A DNA stretch of 64,000 nucleotides from Cyclina sinensis (Eukaryota > Mollusca > Bivalvia > Venerida > Veneridae), in the NCBI GenBank assembly GCA_012932295.1, contig JAAONU010000011.1, positions 14,530,136 to 14,594,135 on the forward strand, written 5' to 3'. The position numbers and the translations under genes are program-made. Shown here one piece after another: positions 11,742 to 24,450 of the stretch. A model generated the notes under the pieces. It searched no databases. It saw nothing but the letters and a program-made list of their open reading frames with translations, and had not been told where the DNA came from. Position 1 is the first letter of the stretch; each line of letters begins with the position of its first letter.

Positions 11742-12211
11742 CAAGAAATGTTTGTAAAACATACATGCCCCCCAGCAGCTCCTAATTGCTTGTGGTTGGG
11801 CCAAAGCGTTCTCTAGTTATTGATCAGAAACCGTTTTTAGGATCAAGGCCCATGTGGCCTTGACCTTTGACCTAATGACCTCAAAATCAATATGGGTCAT
11901 CTACTGGTGATGACCAACCAGCATACCAAGTTTGGTGAACCTAGGTCAAAGCGTTCTCTAGTTATTGATCGGAAACCGTTTTTAGGATGAAGGTTCCTGT
12001 AAGCTTGACCTGTCACCTAATGACCTCAAAATCAATAGGGGTCATCTACTGGTGATGGCTAACCAGCATACCCAGTTTGGTGAACCTAGGTCAAAGCGTT
12101 CTCTAGTTATTGTTCGGAAACGAAGTGTCTACCGACGGACCGACCGACAGACCGACCGACCGACCGACATTTGCAAAACTATATGCCCCCCATCTTCGAT
12201 GGAGGGCATAA
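11742..12211 (+). mobile_element. 470-bp minisatellite element inserted in the AT array
   Basis: Begins CAAGAAATGTTTG, carries partial copies of a unit of about 145 bp (TTCTCTAGTTATTG at about 11811, 11954 and 12099), a (CCGA)n microsatellite at 12131-12170 and a 3' hairpin ATGCCCCCCAT/ATGGAGGGCAT near 12183-12209. Its GC content and sequence are foreign to the surrounding array. The array text on both sides joins exactly to an uninterrupted unit such as the one near 10981-11010, so both ends are defined to within one base and there is no target-site duplication. That is expected for rolling-circle elements and not for cut-and-paste or retro-elements. The one-base ambiguity (11741-12210 or 11742-12211) comes from a shared A. 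Confidence 0.85.
12131..12170 (+). repeat. (CCGA)n microsatellite
   Basis: Tetranucleotide tract inside the 470-bp element, in the same position relative to core and hairpin as the (ACGG)n tracts of the longer elements. Confidence 0.85.
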
Positions 12212-12998
12212 TTATACAATAGTAATAGGAAAACATTTAACACAAATGAAACAAAATAAAATATAATTTGATATTATACAACACAGATTAAAATTATAGA
12301 ATAGAAAAAAAAATACAAATAAAAATCATGCAACAGTTATAGGAAAACATTGAACATAACTGAAACGATATAGAATATAATTTGATATTATACAATACAA
12401 ATTGATATTATAGAATATATATAAAGAAATTATCAAACACAAATAAAAATTATACTCTATAAATAGGAAAATACTGAACATAAATGAAACCATGAAGAAT
12501 ATAAATTGATAACATATACAATACAAATATCAAAATCGAATATTGCAACGCAGTACACGCCATAATACTGAGAAATCTATATATACTTTTAAGAATCATA
12601 TACATTTAATTGTATTGCCAAAGCAATGAAGCAATAACATATATAAAGTGTTTCCGCCTTTAACATGAGAGCAAATCAATCACCTGCGAAAGTCACAAGC
12701 TATGCAAAATTGCTATAGTAAGTTTAAATTGAAACGTATGCTCAATACTCAAAGCACCAATTTTAAAATTTTCCTTAAAGATCATATTTTAAACCTAATA
12801 TACCTTACAGTATCAACTTGAAGGCAGTTGAAGAACAGTGATATTACAAACAGTGGCATTTCAGTAAAAGGAGAGTCGCTTTGAACGACTTTTAGACAAT
12901 ATGTCGAGTTGTTTGATACAAAAAGACATGGGGCCTCGGGTATACAACGTCTAAGGAATTTCAGCAGTGGTTTACAATAACTTGGTTTTTCACCATGT

Positions 12999-13298
12999 TT
13001 ATTGATGAAAGCTTAAGTCATGTTTTACCATTTTAACATCTGAGCCAGCAGATTTCATTGTCAGTGTAGTATGCTTCCTATGTTCCTTCAGTCGTTTCAA
13101 GTGAGTGGACAGAATATTTCTTCCGAACGGATGACTAGTAGCATTTCCATTTCCTTCAAGCTGCCGAGTGATACATAACGGACACAAAATGCCAAAAAGT
13201 TTTAGTTTTTTGAGCAGAGAATGATACAGAGCGGGACATGTGGCAAGTAAATTTAACCATAACCTTGAGCCAAGCAAGCCAAAACATGAGCTCTGCAC
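12999..13298 (-). CDS. Hypothetical 99-residue frame with Cys/His spacing
   Basis: Open frame on the minus strand whose middle reads CPLC and later HLKRLKEH, a Cys-x2-Cys ... His-x6-His arrangement that could be a degenerate zinc finger. The TAA stop lies inside CAATAAAC, so a canonical AATAAA poly(A) signal overlaps the stop. The composition is less biased than the chance frames around it. I do not recognise a family, and no upstream exon is evident. It could be a host terminal exon, a transposon remnant or chance. Confidence 0.18.
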   Translation of the reverse strand: MQSSCFGLLGSRLWLNLLATCPALYHSLLKKLKLFGILCPLCITRQLEGNGNATSHPFGRNILSTHLKRLKEHRKHTTLTMKSAGSDVKMVKHDLSFHQ

Positions 13299-16200
13299 AT
13301 CATCTCATTATGGTTAACATTTCTGCATCACAGTTTCATTCGCATTGAAACAGTTTAATAAATATAGAGCAGGCACGAAATATACAGCCAGAAATGTGGT
13401 GCTTCCCTCTATACCTATCTATCTCATTGTGGTGTACATTTTTGCCACATAATTTCAGTTTCTTTCGATATGTTCAAGAAATACAGAGCAGACACGAATT
13501 AGGTAACAGACTGATGTACGGACGACCAAAAGAGGGCATAACACAATACATCCATTTGGCGCATACAGTTTTGTTTTAATCATAACGTAGAATCATACTT
13601 TAAACAAAATATCCCTTTCAAGTAAATTTGCTGTTCACGATTAGCTATTTCTGCTCTCTTAGTATATCCCCTATCATTTGCAACAAAAAATACCAAAGAT
13701 TTATCATTTTCCTACGTAAGCTTTAATTTCATAATAATGTAACAATTGATGAAGAATGTTTGGCAGCATCGCATATTCCCTTAAAGTAAAGTTTTATAAC
13801 GCCCAACATAAAAATATGTTTAAAATGCAATATCTATAAAGTCGTAAAACTGAATTTATTTTAAAAAAAACACCTATAAAGACAGATAATACATAATACG
13901 CGACAGATCTGACTTCGAATTAAAAAAAAAGTTACATTTGACTGATGAGGCCAATTTAGTTTAGAACAAATTTGGTATGTTATGTATTTATGTTGTCTTT
14001 ACATATCTGTTACAGATGATTGTAGCATAAACTAGGGAAATATATTTAGAACGACATGTATAGTGGGTTAAGAAAGTTCAAATACTACAATGATTTATTA
14101 ACGTATAGAATATAATTTTATTGTTAAGAAAGGGTATTAAAAAGCAGCAATTTACATAAGAGAATGAAAATTTGACTCATTTTCTCCATCATTTCTTACC
14201 AACTTTAAATTTAACTCTTTAATGGATAATATTTCATTACGTCGCAGAGCATAAGGGATTTATTAAATTTAGACATAATTTTATCAAAGTCTGTGTCTTT
14301 GAGGCAAATTGTTAATGACGTCATTGCTTCATTTACCTAATCCAATTTTGGTAAGTCATTATAGATGAAGCTTTTGTGCTTAAACTCAAAATAAATCGTG
14401 AATAAAGTGCAGAATAAATATATTATCAGACTTATTAAAAATCTTGTTTAAGATATCAAAACAGGAGCAAAAAATTGTTTAAAAATAACGTACTGCTGCA
14501 ACAAGACAGACTTTGTAACTTTCTGCACGGAGCATTGGTTTTAAACAGCTTTTGCCATACATTTAAATTGCTTGTCTCAAAATAAACTTTCTGAACATGA
14601 TTAATGGATTCGGCGTTAAAAAAGACTTTCTCGCCGTTTTATCTATTTCATCTATTTTATTGTTCATTAATTGAACGACTAGTACTTCCAGTGCCTTCTG
14701 ACTTTTTTTTCAAATAAATGCAACATATTTTTTACTTGAGTTGCTTTTAGACCCTCGTGAAGTAAAATTAGAAAAAAAAATTCTACAGCATTTACAAAAG
14801 CTACTTCTTAAAGCTTGTCTAGTACAATTAATTGACTTTGTATTAAATACAATTTTACTAAAAACTAAATCGACGTATTCACTTATAACTTTCATACTGT
14901 GTCGTATGCAGGGACTAATTTAATTATTCTGTACATACTCCACAATGGTCATCTAGTTTAAATATAACACTTTCCTAAAAAGAAGTGTTTTTTCTCCTAT
15001 TTAGAGTCATACAAATTATTATTGTTTAACTGAACATTAGAGAAGATTTGTTGGCATTTAAGGACAATTTGAAATATTACTAGAAAGGCCAGTTTAACCG
15101 TTATTTTTAATTCAAACATATATACTAAAACTATCAAGAGGTATAAAAGAGTACTCAAGGGACGTGAATGATAACTGAGATTCCGTCAAAGCATGACGTT
15201 TACCATGAATAAGCTGAACATATATAATTACTTATATCTTAAGCAGGCTTTCAAGCTATAGCTTTAATTTCACATGACACTTTTGTCCCTGAAGTATTTG
15301 TTTTAAATTATCTCGAAGTTCAGCTGTCGAGACCGATCCAACATAGCTTTAACATTCACTGCCTTGTATATAATAATAGTAATAAATGGACGTGCTCGAA
15401 GTAATGCCAATTATTCAAGATTTTTTTTTTACTTATTTTTGTAATCTAAAGTAAAGTAACATTGAAAAGCTTTTCAGTTGATTCTAACTTCACGTAGAAG
15501 CATTTCTAATTTGGTTGCAATAATGTATTATCAAAGACCGTGAATTTCCTTATAGAATGTCTTCTAAGTGATGTTAGACATTTTTGTCTGTATTTAATGT
15601 AGTTCGACAAAATATACATAGGACTAATGACTTAAAGAGACTTGTTAGAATCCGTTACTTAGCTTGTTTTTGTGTACAACGTAAATGTCAGCCACTCTCT
15701 CATAATATATATCTTTATTCTAAGTTTAATGAAGTAAACTGCTCTTAGTTCGTAGATAACAAAATATGTTTTTGAAGAGTAATGGATTTGTTTAAAGAGC
15801 TTTAAGACAGAAGCCTGAATTTGATATTGTGGTCATGTTTATCATTGGAGGGCTCAAAGTTTGAATTTCCTCCCGTGACAGTCTTTAGAATCATTCGTTT
15901 TGAAGGAAGGGTAAAATAGAAAGTAGCATAAACATGATATGACCGTACACTGAGAAAGTAAGCCTTATAAGCTGAATATTCTTTTAGCAATTATCAATTT
16001 TCATTGAATTTTTAATTTTCAATTTTAAGCAAAGTACAACGTGTTGTCTGCCTCCAACGCAAAGAAAAAATAACCTTGAGTATATTATACTTAAGGACAT
16101 ATATTTGAAATGGATGGTATACATCATAGCAAACCCCTACAAAATTCTATGATTTTTCAATAAACACGGCGTGTAACGTGATTTTGTAAATTTCTTCTAC

Positions 16201-19200
16201 ATGACTTAAACGTAGCGACAGATATCCTGCCAAAAATGAGCTCAAATAGTTTGGTCGTTCGATAGTTTGACGCTAGTAGAAATATTGCAAACACAAATAT
16301 AGCACAATATTTCCTAAAAATGGATCATAAGTTTTACTATTAAACGTCTCCTAATCGAAAAAGCAGAATTCTCATTTGTCAAAATCTTCTACTTTTTTTG
16401 CTTTAATACACATTTTAGCATCACTGACCTCCGTTATTTCCTTTCTTCTGGTCGACTGTAAAATCAAATAATTCACTTTGGTTAAGCTGTTTAATGCAAT
16501 CACATTATATCGATACCTCGTATCGATAAGTTTTGATGTAGTTGCACCATTTCATTCTTTTCGACAAAACAAAGGATAAGTTAAAATTGATAATTTCTGT
16601 CAAGATTTAGCAATCTGGTCCGTAAATATAGAAAATTGAAATTCATATGTCACTTACCGACCAATAGTCCAGAAACAGAAGCTTTCGGAAGTAATTGCTT
16701 ATGCTATTTGTCCCTCGGAGTCAAGAAGCAAAAGAACTGCTCAAGAACACATTTTTATAAATGCACTATTTAAGAATAAAAGGTAGAAAAGTAACAAGAT
16801 CAAAATAGTAAATTGTTAGACTTTCAGATACTATGTCATCGTCGGAAACTTACGTTCGATCCATTCCGTTTCATTCTTTTCATCGACCGTGGGACAAGTG
16901 GTTGGTTATATTTCGTACTTATGAATAATTCATTACCTACTTTAATTTGTTTCCGAAAGATTTCCATTTCGCAATCTCAGCCAATGAAATTACTCGTTAC
17001 AATTTGCCTCTCGCGGCTATGTTTAAATCCTGGGAAATAAGTATATTTTAAGTAACATGTCCTTATGCCTACTTTCCACATTGAAGAGTATCTATTTGTA
17101 ATGAGGAATCTCATTGGACAAAGAGTTACTTCCCTTTGCTAATTGATATTCACGAAAACGAATAATCTGCAGTCAGTCGTCCCGCGGTACATAATTTAGT
17201 TGTGCGGAATATGTACCGGGGGTAACCGACGATGACACTATGCATGTACGATATGTTCTTTCGTACTTGTGAAGTTTACTTAGGTTTCACTACTGCAGAC
17301 GAGTACAATTAGCGTCCATAGCTCGTTCTTATATTTGACGTATAGTCAACTTATTATTAACTTTAATTCATCCTCTAAAATATGTTGCATCAATCACTGG
17401 AAACAGCGTAATGCAAACTTTATAGAAAGTTAAAATAATCTGAGTATCTTTTAACGCCTGGATTTTTTTTGTCCCCAGCGATAACAATCATTTCTGTTTT
17501 TGTGTCGGTAACTTCGAAAGTCAGTCAAATAAGATACTACTATTTTCGGATTTTTGTATCACAATTAATCGTTTCTAACCTATTTCTTTTTGGCAAAAAA
17601 TAGCCATAATTTTCTATAAAAGTCTGTGTCTACTGAGTAATTTGAATGCGACGTCAATTACAAAACATTTTTATACTTCATTTCCCTGCATCTATTTCTG
17701 ATTAAAAGTTTATTTCCGGGCGAAGCTTTCATGCAACAAGTCTAATCTTTCCAATAGATTGGGAGTAAAGTTCTCAATAATTATATCAGTATATAGCTCG
17801 TTAATGACTTCAAACAGGGATCGAACGTGACTGTATTCTTCTTTCGGACAAAGATATACTAAATTAACTAAGCTGAAATCAATAAGCCCGCAGCATTGTT
17901 TAAATAAAAAAATGTTGCTTGTCTTAAACTATTAGTGAGCCTAAGTGTGGATGTAGTCTGTATATAATTGACATATTCGTTTGTTGCGCTCGGGGAAACC
18001 GACAGACTATTTAGAAGGCATATAAACCCAAGCTACCGAGTGCTATTAGAAACCAGATGTGTATAAAAACACTTAGCAGTGTGAACAACTACATTAATTT
18101 TGAGAAAAATACCAAGATGCTATTTTCTCTCATTAAATGTGATTTTGTACGTAAACAGAAATTTGATGCCACAGAATAAAAGTTTTCAAGAAAAAACTGA
18201 GAGACCAATTTAAAAGGCATTTCTTCTGTTTTCCGTGGTTTAATATAAACTTTTCAATTCTTATACAAGTATACAAGCTACTACAACAGATATGATTAGA
18301 AATGATTCTGTCTTAACCGAGTGCATATCTTATGACATGTCGTGATTAAACCAACAATAAAATCATGATATAACTTAAAGTTTCAATCCAATTAGACGTT
18401 CCTATAATACGGAAGTTTCATTGTTCATTTTAAACTTTATCTTAACCCGAAGGTTTTGTCTACTGGGATTAGCAGGTACGAACTTATTTTTTTCAAACAA
18501 TCTCCAAAAAAAATATTCATAAAAAACAACTAATGCCAGTCTGACGATTTAAGTTACTGATTAAAGTATTGCTTGGTCCAGATCATTTTACTATTATATA
18601 ATACGATCAATATTGGAATGTTAACAGCCAGTTAAGGACGCAAACTATTATGGAAGAAGTCAAACAAATGCTGACAACACATTCCCAAAATTATTCTATC
18701 ACATTTCTAAATGCGGAAAAATATTTTCACTGACCACAAAAGTTGAATTAAGAACCTTTTAACAGGAACTTGTATCGACTTTTGTGGCATTATTTATTTG
18801 TCCAAAGATAATTGTTTTATTGGACTGAATTCAGTGAAACAAAAACTGTTGGTGACATTTAAACGAAACATATATGATGTCATTGGATTGTTTGATATCT
18901 TACAAACTGATTTTGTCAACAGAGCATCTAGCTAAAATTATCAGTTTGTTGCCGATTAAAAAGTTGATTAATGATTATGTAGTATTAAACAAAACGAAAA
19001 AAACTTTGTGTGCGAGATACAACGTCGCAAACTTCTCTTGTCGGTTACCTTTGTTACAATCCTATAGCATTGGTCGCTTAAAGAAACACAAAAAGATAAT
19101 TTGTAAGAATATTAGAAAATATTTCAGATAAACCTCGAAATGTACGTGAGGCGATTATGATTTCAAGTTGGCTTCAAAACTTTTAACGCTAGATTATTTA

Positions 19201-21100
19201 AAATTATGTACATAAACCAACAGTTTGACATGTCATTCGAACTACAAATATAATGTTGATCTATTTTAATGTTGATCTACGTTGACAGATGGCAATGTTG
19301 ATGTTTGTGCGTTAAGTATAATTGACAACATGTAGTTAAAGTTATAAAGCCTTAATTTTCTATTGATTCATTTATATGTGAATGAGATCAAGGAGATTCT
19401 TAATTCATTTGTTGTTTTCACTGAAGAAACTTCTGCCTTGTAATAAATGGCTTTCCATTCCAAAACCGCTTCATCACTTTGCTGTTTCTTTTATTTTTTC
19501 TCAACTGTCACATTTGCAAATGCCTTTAAAACAGGCAAATTTGAGATCAAAAAGCTTCTGACAAATTGGAGTTGCTGAAATAAAATTTATAACGGTCAGA
19601 AAAAAAATCTGCTTTCTAGAATGGAGTCTCTACTGTTTCAGAATTGATTGTCCTGAATGAAGTGTGCGTGGGAAGCATTTCCATGAATCGAAGTAGAAAA
19701 CATAGCTGATAAAGTTTTAATGTAATCAGTAATCATGTCATCGTAACAGTTTTTATTGTGGTGATTAATTTCCCAACAGAACATACCATGACTATTTTTA
19801 GTACAAGAAAAACTTAGGCTATAGATCAAGTAGACCGTTCCTATAAGTGTTGTACTCTGGCAATCAGCTAAATTAATTTTGTAAAATAAATACAGTACAT
19901 GTCAAAGTTTAATGCTTGTCCGTAATGCACATTCTAGTACAGTTTCTGTATTTACGAATTATTTTTGTCAGATAACTGATATAATCTTACTTGAAAATCG
20001 ATTTTAAAGTCAAGAGGCTTTTCATTCAGAAGTTATGATGGTAAAAGGCGAAAAGTTTTCAAGAAGTATATCTAAACAGTGTGTTGTTGTGTAAGTAGTA
20101 TATAATGACACTTATGTCCAACCTATAAAACCTAAATTTGGACTTTAAAATCGGAATGCCATGTTTAAAAATCAATATAATAATCTTCTATGTAATCTCA
20201 GCGCCTGTGCCATTAAGCTTCTTTAAGCACATTAGATAAGGAATTCACTCTTTCATTTCCCTTAGAAATTTATGATTTAAAATTAAAGATAAGATATTGC
20301 TTTCCTGCAACATGTCAAAATCTCCAAATATAGTACCAAATGATAGCTAAACTAATTATATCTGAGTTTGAAATGACGTCCATCTTCACTTTTAATAGCA
20401 AATTAATTTACAATGCAAACTTTTGAACAGGAAACTTTGACTTTTTTAAAGTTATTTTCTTTAAATGTTCATTCGTTCTTGAAATCATTTGCAATTTATT
20501 GTATTTTAATGATAGTATAAATATATCTTTATTAACAGATTTAATCAAATATGATATTCTCATCATAATATCTAGGGCCATAAAAATGTCTTCATGTTAG
20601 ACATTTACGCTGTTCTTCCAAGGTACTTATAAATTGTCTGAATTCGTGAACGCTTAAATTTGACTACTGTTTATTTGATTGAAAAATATTATATTTATTA
20701 TATTCATTTCAATCGGATCTGTTATTTTGAACACTTCTTTTTGCAAAATATATTATTTTTTGACTGTAACTTTTGATAGCGTATGTATTTTGTTAGTCAG
20801 AAAAATATGTTAATACTGAGCCATGTCTAGATCTGCCTAACACTATACTTGCACTGCCTACCTTACTCAATACTGGTTTTGAAGCTGAAAGTTAATCTAA
20901 CTGTTTGATTTCAATTTAAAATGACATATTTCTGCCCACTGTTTACAATTTTTTTCTTTTTACTTTGTTTTTTACTTTTTGAATCAGTTGTTGGAAACGT
21001 GGGTTCTTCTGTTCCTACACATTTTAACCGTGAATTACTTTAATACTATACTGAAAGGAGGCCTACAAAAATGCTTTAAAATGCGTTTGCTTTCATTGCT
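13299..21100. other. Long AT-rich interval without recognised features
   Basis: Short frames on both strands (for example near 13394, 16813 and 18874) show no domain or motif I can name. A small perfect hairpin, TATCGATAC/GTATCGATA, sits at 16508-16528. The stretch 17100-17300 is more GC/CpG-rich than its surroundings and could hold a regulatory or first-exon region, but nothing more specific is visible. Confidence 0.45.
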
Positions 21101-21541
21101 CTTTAAAGCGACTGACTCAGAGAATTTAACTGAATTTTTATTCTTTAAAATTTAAGAGAAGTTAATATACTATAGAAAAAACATATTATTGTGCTTCTAT
21201 ACACCATGAAAACTGAAAAAAAGTTTTGACTTAAACAGGATTCGAACCCATGACGTTTGGAATATGGAACGACCATCTACACCACTGAGCCACAGAGGAT
21301 AGTTATCAAATTTCGTCAAAATTAATGTTGTAACTACAGTATCTACCCCATGACTAACGGTAGATTTTTTTACCGATAGAAGTGTGTAAAACTTTATATT
21401 TTTCATGTTTTTCTGTAACAAAAAAAATGAGTCAGTAATTTAGTTTAGATATATTCTTCACACTAACAGCTAGCATTTCCAGCTGTATAAACATTTTCTT
21501 TGTTTTTCATCGATGGTCCATCTGTGAGTCAGTCCCTTTAA
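21101..21541 (-). mobile_element. Inverted-repeat-bounded element with tRNA-like core
   Basis: The left end 21103-21123 (TTAAAGCGACTGACTCAGAGA) and the right end 21521-21541, read in reverse complement, agree at 19 of 21 positions. Between them, at about 21233-21300 on the minus strand, lies a tRNA-like segment with a perfect box A (TGGCTCAGTGG) and perfect box B (GGTTCGAATCC). The segment lacks a pairing acceptor stem, so it is not a tRNA gene. It is followed on the minus strand by a T run that could stop Pol III. It may be a tRNA-derived SINE inside a MITE-like element, or a SINE whose ends happen to be inverted copies. Confidence 0.6.
21233..21300 (-). promoter_or_regulatory. Pol III A and B boxes, tRNA-like pseudogene
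   Basis: TGGCTCAGTGG fits TRGYNNARNNG and GGTTCGAATCC fits the B-box consensus exactly. Spacing is compatible with a type 2 internal promoter. No cloverleaf acceptor stem is present, so a functional tRNA is rejected. Confidence 0.6.
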
Positions 21542-21544
21542 CAT

Positions 21545-22117
21545 TAAAAAAATGGATGGTTTCTCACGGTAATTAGACCAATAACAATATAGCAGAGCGC
21601 ATAAAAATGGCATTAGCCCTAAAAGATAGTGATCGTTATTTATTATCCCCCTGGTCTTAGTCATAAACGCGAATAGAAATTGATATAACTGCAAACCGCT
21701 ACAGTAAAGTTCAAAGGATTTTGAAATATCTGTGTTAATGAGGGTATGGGAAAAAAACAAAGTGGAAAGATATTACAAATCTAAATATAAACCATATGAG
21801 ATAATGCATCAAAGAAACAACATAGAGGTAGGCTAAAAGCTTTGTAAAAACTAAACAAAAATTTATACGACTTACATAACTCTGAAATATTCTTGAAATA
21901 CTGCAATTAATGTCCAATATGTCGCTATGTAGTAACTATGTCAAAGGATCATTTTAGGTTGAAGATTTGTTCAGAAACTCTTGACAACAGGTCACTATTT
22001 CCTTAATTATTTGATATTTCATCGTTTCTTTGTCAATATTAATTCAAGTAAAGTTGAATAGTCAATGCCAGTATTAACAGGATCTGCTTTTTTTGCAATG
22101 ATTACAATAAAAAAAAT
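21545..22117. other. AT-rich sequence, no gene seen
   Basis: Nothing recognisable between the tRNA-like element and the next minisatellite element. Confidence 0.4.
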
Positions 22118-22963
22118 CAAGAGCACAGCTGGGCGGAGCATTATATGCCCGAAGGGTGTTTTTTTTCTAAGTATGATACATATGTGATATAAGGGAAGAA
22201 ACCTTAGGCTTTGGAATTAAATGATTTGCTTTCAATTTTGATTATTTCTTTTGTTTTTGATTTATAATATTTTGATCTTTAAAATTTTATAATTTTAATT
22301 TTAGTGTTTTCTTTATCAGATCTGAAATTTAGGTCTCATAATTTGTATAAATGTCAGTCTTTCAGAAGTTATGATGTTCATTCTGTGATGCATGGTTATC
22401 GAGTTAGAGTATAGAAATATTGATTGTTTAGTTGATTGTCACCTTGACCTTTTATGTACTAACCCCGAACAGTATAGGGGTCATGTATCAATGATAGCAA
22501 TCATCCCAAGAAGTTTGAAGTCTGTATCGGAAGTAGTTGCTAAGTTATACAGCAGAAATTCTTTTCAGTGTTTAGGTTACTGTGACCGTGACATCTGACC
22601 TACTGATCCTAAGAAAAATAGGAGTCATTTTCTCAATGTAATCAATCATCATATGACGTTTGAAGTCTGTGTGACAAATGGTTATAAAGTTTAACAGCAG
22701 AAATAGTTTTCATTGTTTAAGTCACTGACCCCAAAACGTAAAGGGGTCATCCACTCAAAGTGTGCAATCATGATATAAAGTTTGAAGTCTCTACAACAAA
22801 TGATTGTCAAGTTAAATGGCGGAAATGGTTTTCACGTGGGCAATCATCATATGAAGTTAAAAGACTGTAGGCCAAACAGTTCTCAAGTTATCCTACGATG
22901 ACCAATTGCTAACGGACGGACGGCCAGGACCATAACATAATATGCCCCTTCAGGCATATAAAA
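22118..22963 (+). mobile_element. Minisatellite-bearing non-autonomous element
   Basis: Starts CAAGAGCACAGCTGGGCGG after an A-rich stretch. The core has two to three diverged units marked by GTTTGAAGTCTGT (about 22513 and 22660) and GTTTGAAGTCTCT (about 22779). A short ACGGACGGACGG tract lies at 22914-22925, then a terminal hairpin ATATGCC/GGCATAT near 22939-22960 and an A run. It has the same layout as the other elements but its own core sequence. Confidence 0.75.
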
Positions 22964-22969
22964 AGGAAT

Positions 22970-24300
22970 ATTTATGTATAATTAGTCTTTTGTCATGTTC
23001 ATAATACTCTGTGAATTTTGCCATTTTCCTTGGGGAATCAAGTACACGCTGTCCATTTTTTATGCATTTAAGTCCATTATTAATAATGAACTTGAAACTA
23101 CAAGAAATCACTAGAAGAAAGATTATTTTGCTTTCGGCGAAGTCTAGTTTGATATCTTTATTCTCAAAGAAAACATGTTCTTCAGATATGTTTTCCATTA
23201 GACATAGTTATTGCTATTAACATGTCCTTCATTTGGAGAAAAGTAGTGTAGATCTGTAATTTTCACTTAAATATTTTTTTAATCTTCTCTGGAAATAATT
23301 GGTATTTCAATGCCGTATGAAACCTGGAATTGGGAGTTACTACGCTGATGTATTGTTGGAAAATTCCATCATATATGTACATATAATTCTTAAAAAGAGC
23401 TCATGTTCGCACTGATGTTGCAAAAACCGAAGAAACTAACTTGTATCTTTTAAAACAAAATATGTTTTATGATTAATGTTACTCTTATTTAGATATGCAA
23501 CTATCGTCTTAAAACTATTACATGTAGTTATTCAATAAGGGATAAACATTTTTATAGCAAATTAAAATGTTTTCATAAGAAGGCTAAGGCTATATAGGAA
23601 TACGACTAACGCATTATAAACGGGAACAGCCTTTACGTTGATGTATACATTTTTCTCGTCCTTTCAGAACATGTAATATTGTCATTTATTTCCACAAGAA
23701 TTTATGTTATAAATATCAGGCTAGTCTTAATAGTCAAGACTTCTGAATATGGTTCAATTTCAAGTAAAACTATGTCAAGAACAGAACAATAAGCTTGAAA
23801 AGGCAAGAGCATACATTGACTACATTTCAATCAATGTATTTTTAAATTACATGATTGTCTATATCCTCATTATAAGTTAATGAAAAAGAAAAAACTGTTA
23901 AAAACCGTAACATAACAGCAGGTTTTAGAAAATCAACAATTGTCAAAATAGTTCCGCGTAAAAAATATTTTACGGTGCTTCGGGTCAAATATAAAGCTTA
24001 GCTGAAAAAAAAACACCACGAAATGAAAATATATATTTTCTGGTCCTATTTCAGGTCTTGTAGTAGAAAAAACGACTGTGATTGGGAGTGTGGCGGAAGA
24101 AAAGTCGACAGTTTTGGTAAATGAGTTTTTATATGTTCGCGCTTGTTTGATACTTAAGAGAAGTCCATAAAACACCGATCTAAGATTTTACAGTCCTTAG
24201 ACCGAAAGTAGAGTACAATTAAGTGGCAGTTAAGGAAAGAGTACTTCGATATCAACAGGTCGTTAAAATACCGTAAGATAATTAGCACTGTTCGATTTTG
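22970..24300. other. AT-rich sequence, no gene seen
   Basis: Short opposing frames at 22950-23220 and 23933-24175 are low complexity and unsupported. Confidence 0.4.
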
Positions 24301-24335
24301 TTAAAACAAGGAGTCCTTGTGGGAGAATTATGTCT

Positions 24336-24450
24336 GCGTTTTGCAATTACATTACGTTTTGGTTTTGGGTTATATGGTTTCACAAATTATCGAAAATGAA
24401 GGTTCCTTTTAACATTATTTCTTCTTACTGCTGTATGTCTTCTTACTAAT
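24336..24450 (+). repeat. Dispersed repeat, copy 1
   Basis: Shares with 50206-50320, in direct orientation, the string TGCGTTTTG(C/T)AATTACA, then TTCAC(A/G)AATTATCGA, GGTTCCTTTTAAC and GTCTTCTTACTAATG in the same order with small gaps. Family unknown. Confidence 0.6.

Larger units (their letters stand above)
10690..12535 (+). repeat. AT-rich tandem array, about 122-bp higher-order unit
   Basis: Diverged direct repeats of ATACAATACAAATTGAAATT, ATAGAATAGAAATAAAG and CAAATGAAACAATATAGAAT-type modules. The GATATTATACAATACA landmark (or a close variant) recurs at about 10931, 11053, 11177, 11306, 11430, 11547, 11671, 12270, 12384 and 12508, with spacing mostly 114-129. Units contain only A, T and occasional G or C. 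The array is interrupted by the 470-bp element at 11742-12211. No coding potential. Confidence 0.85.

Noticed and set aside
16508..16528. Perfect hairpin TATCGATAC/GTATCGATA as a terminator or protein site
   Set aside because: Single, short and isolated in a eukaryotic AT-rich background; no neighbouring gene to relate it to.
21233..21300. Functional tRNA gene
   Set aside because: A and B boxes are perfect but no acceptor stem pairs and the cloverleaf cannot be drawn; treated as a tRNA-like promoter of a mobile element.
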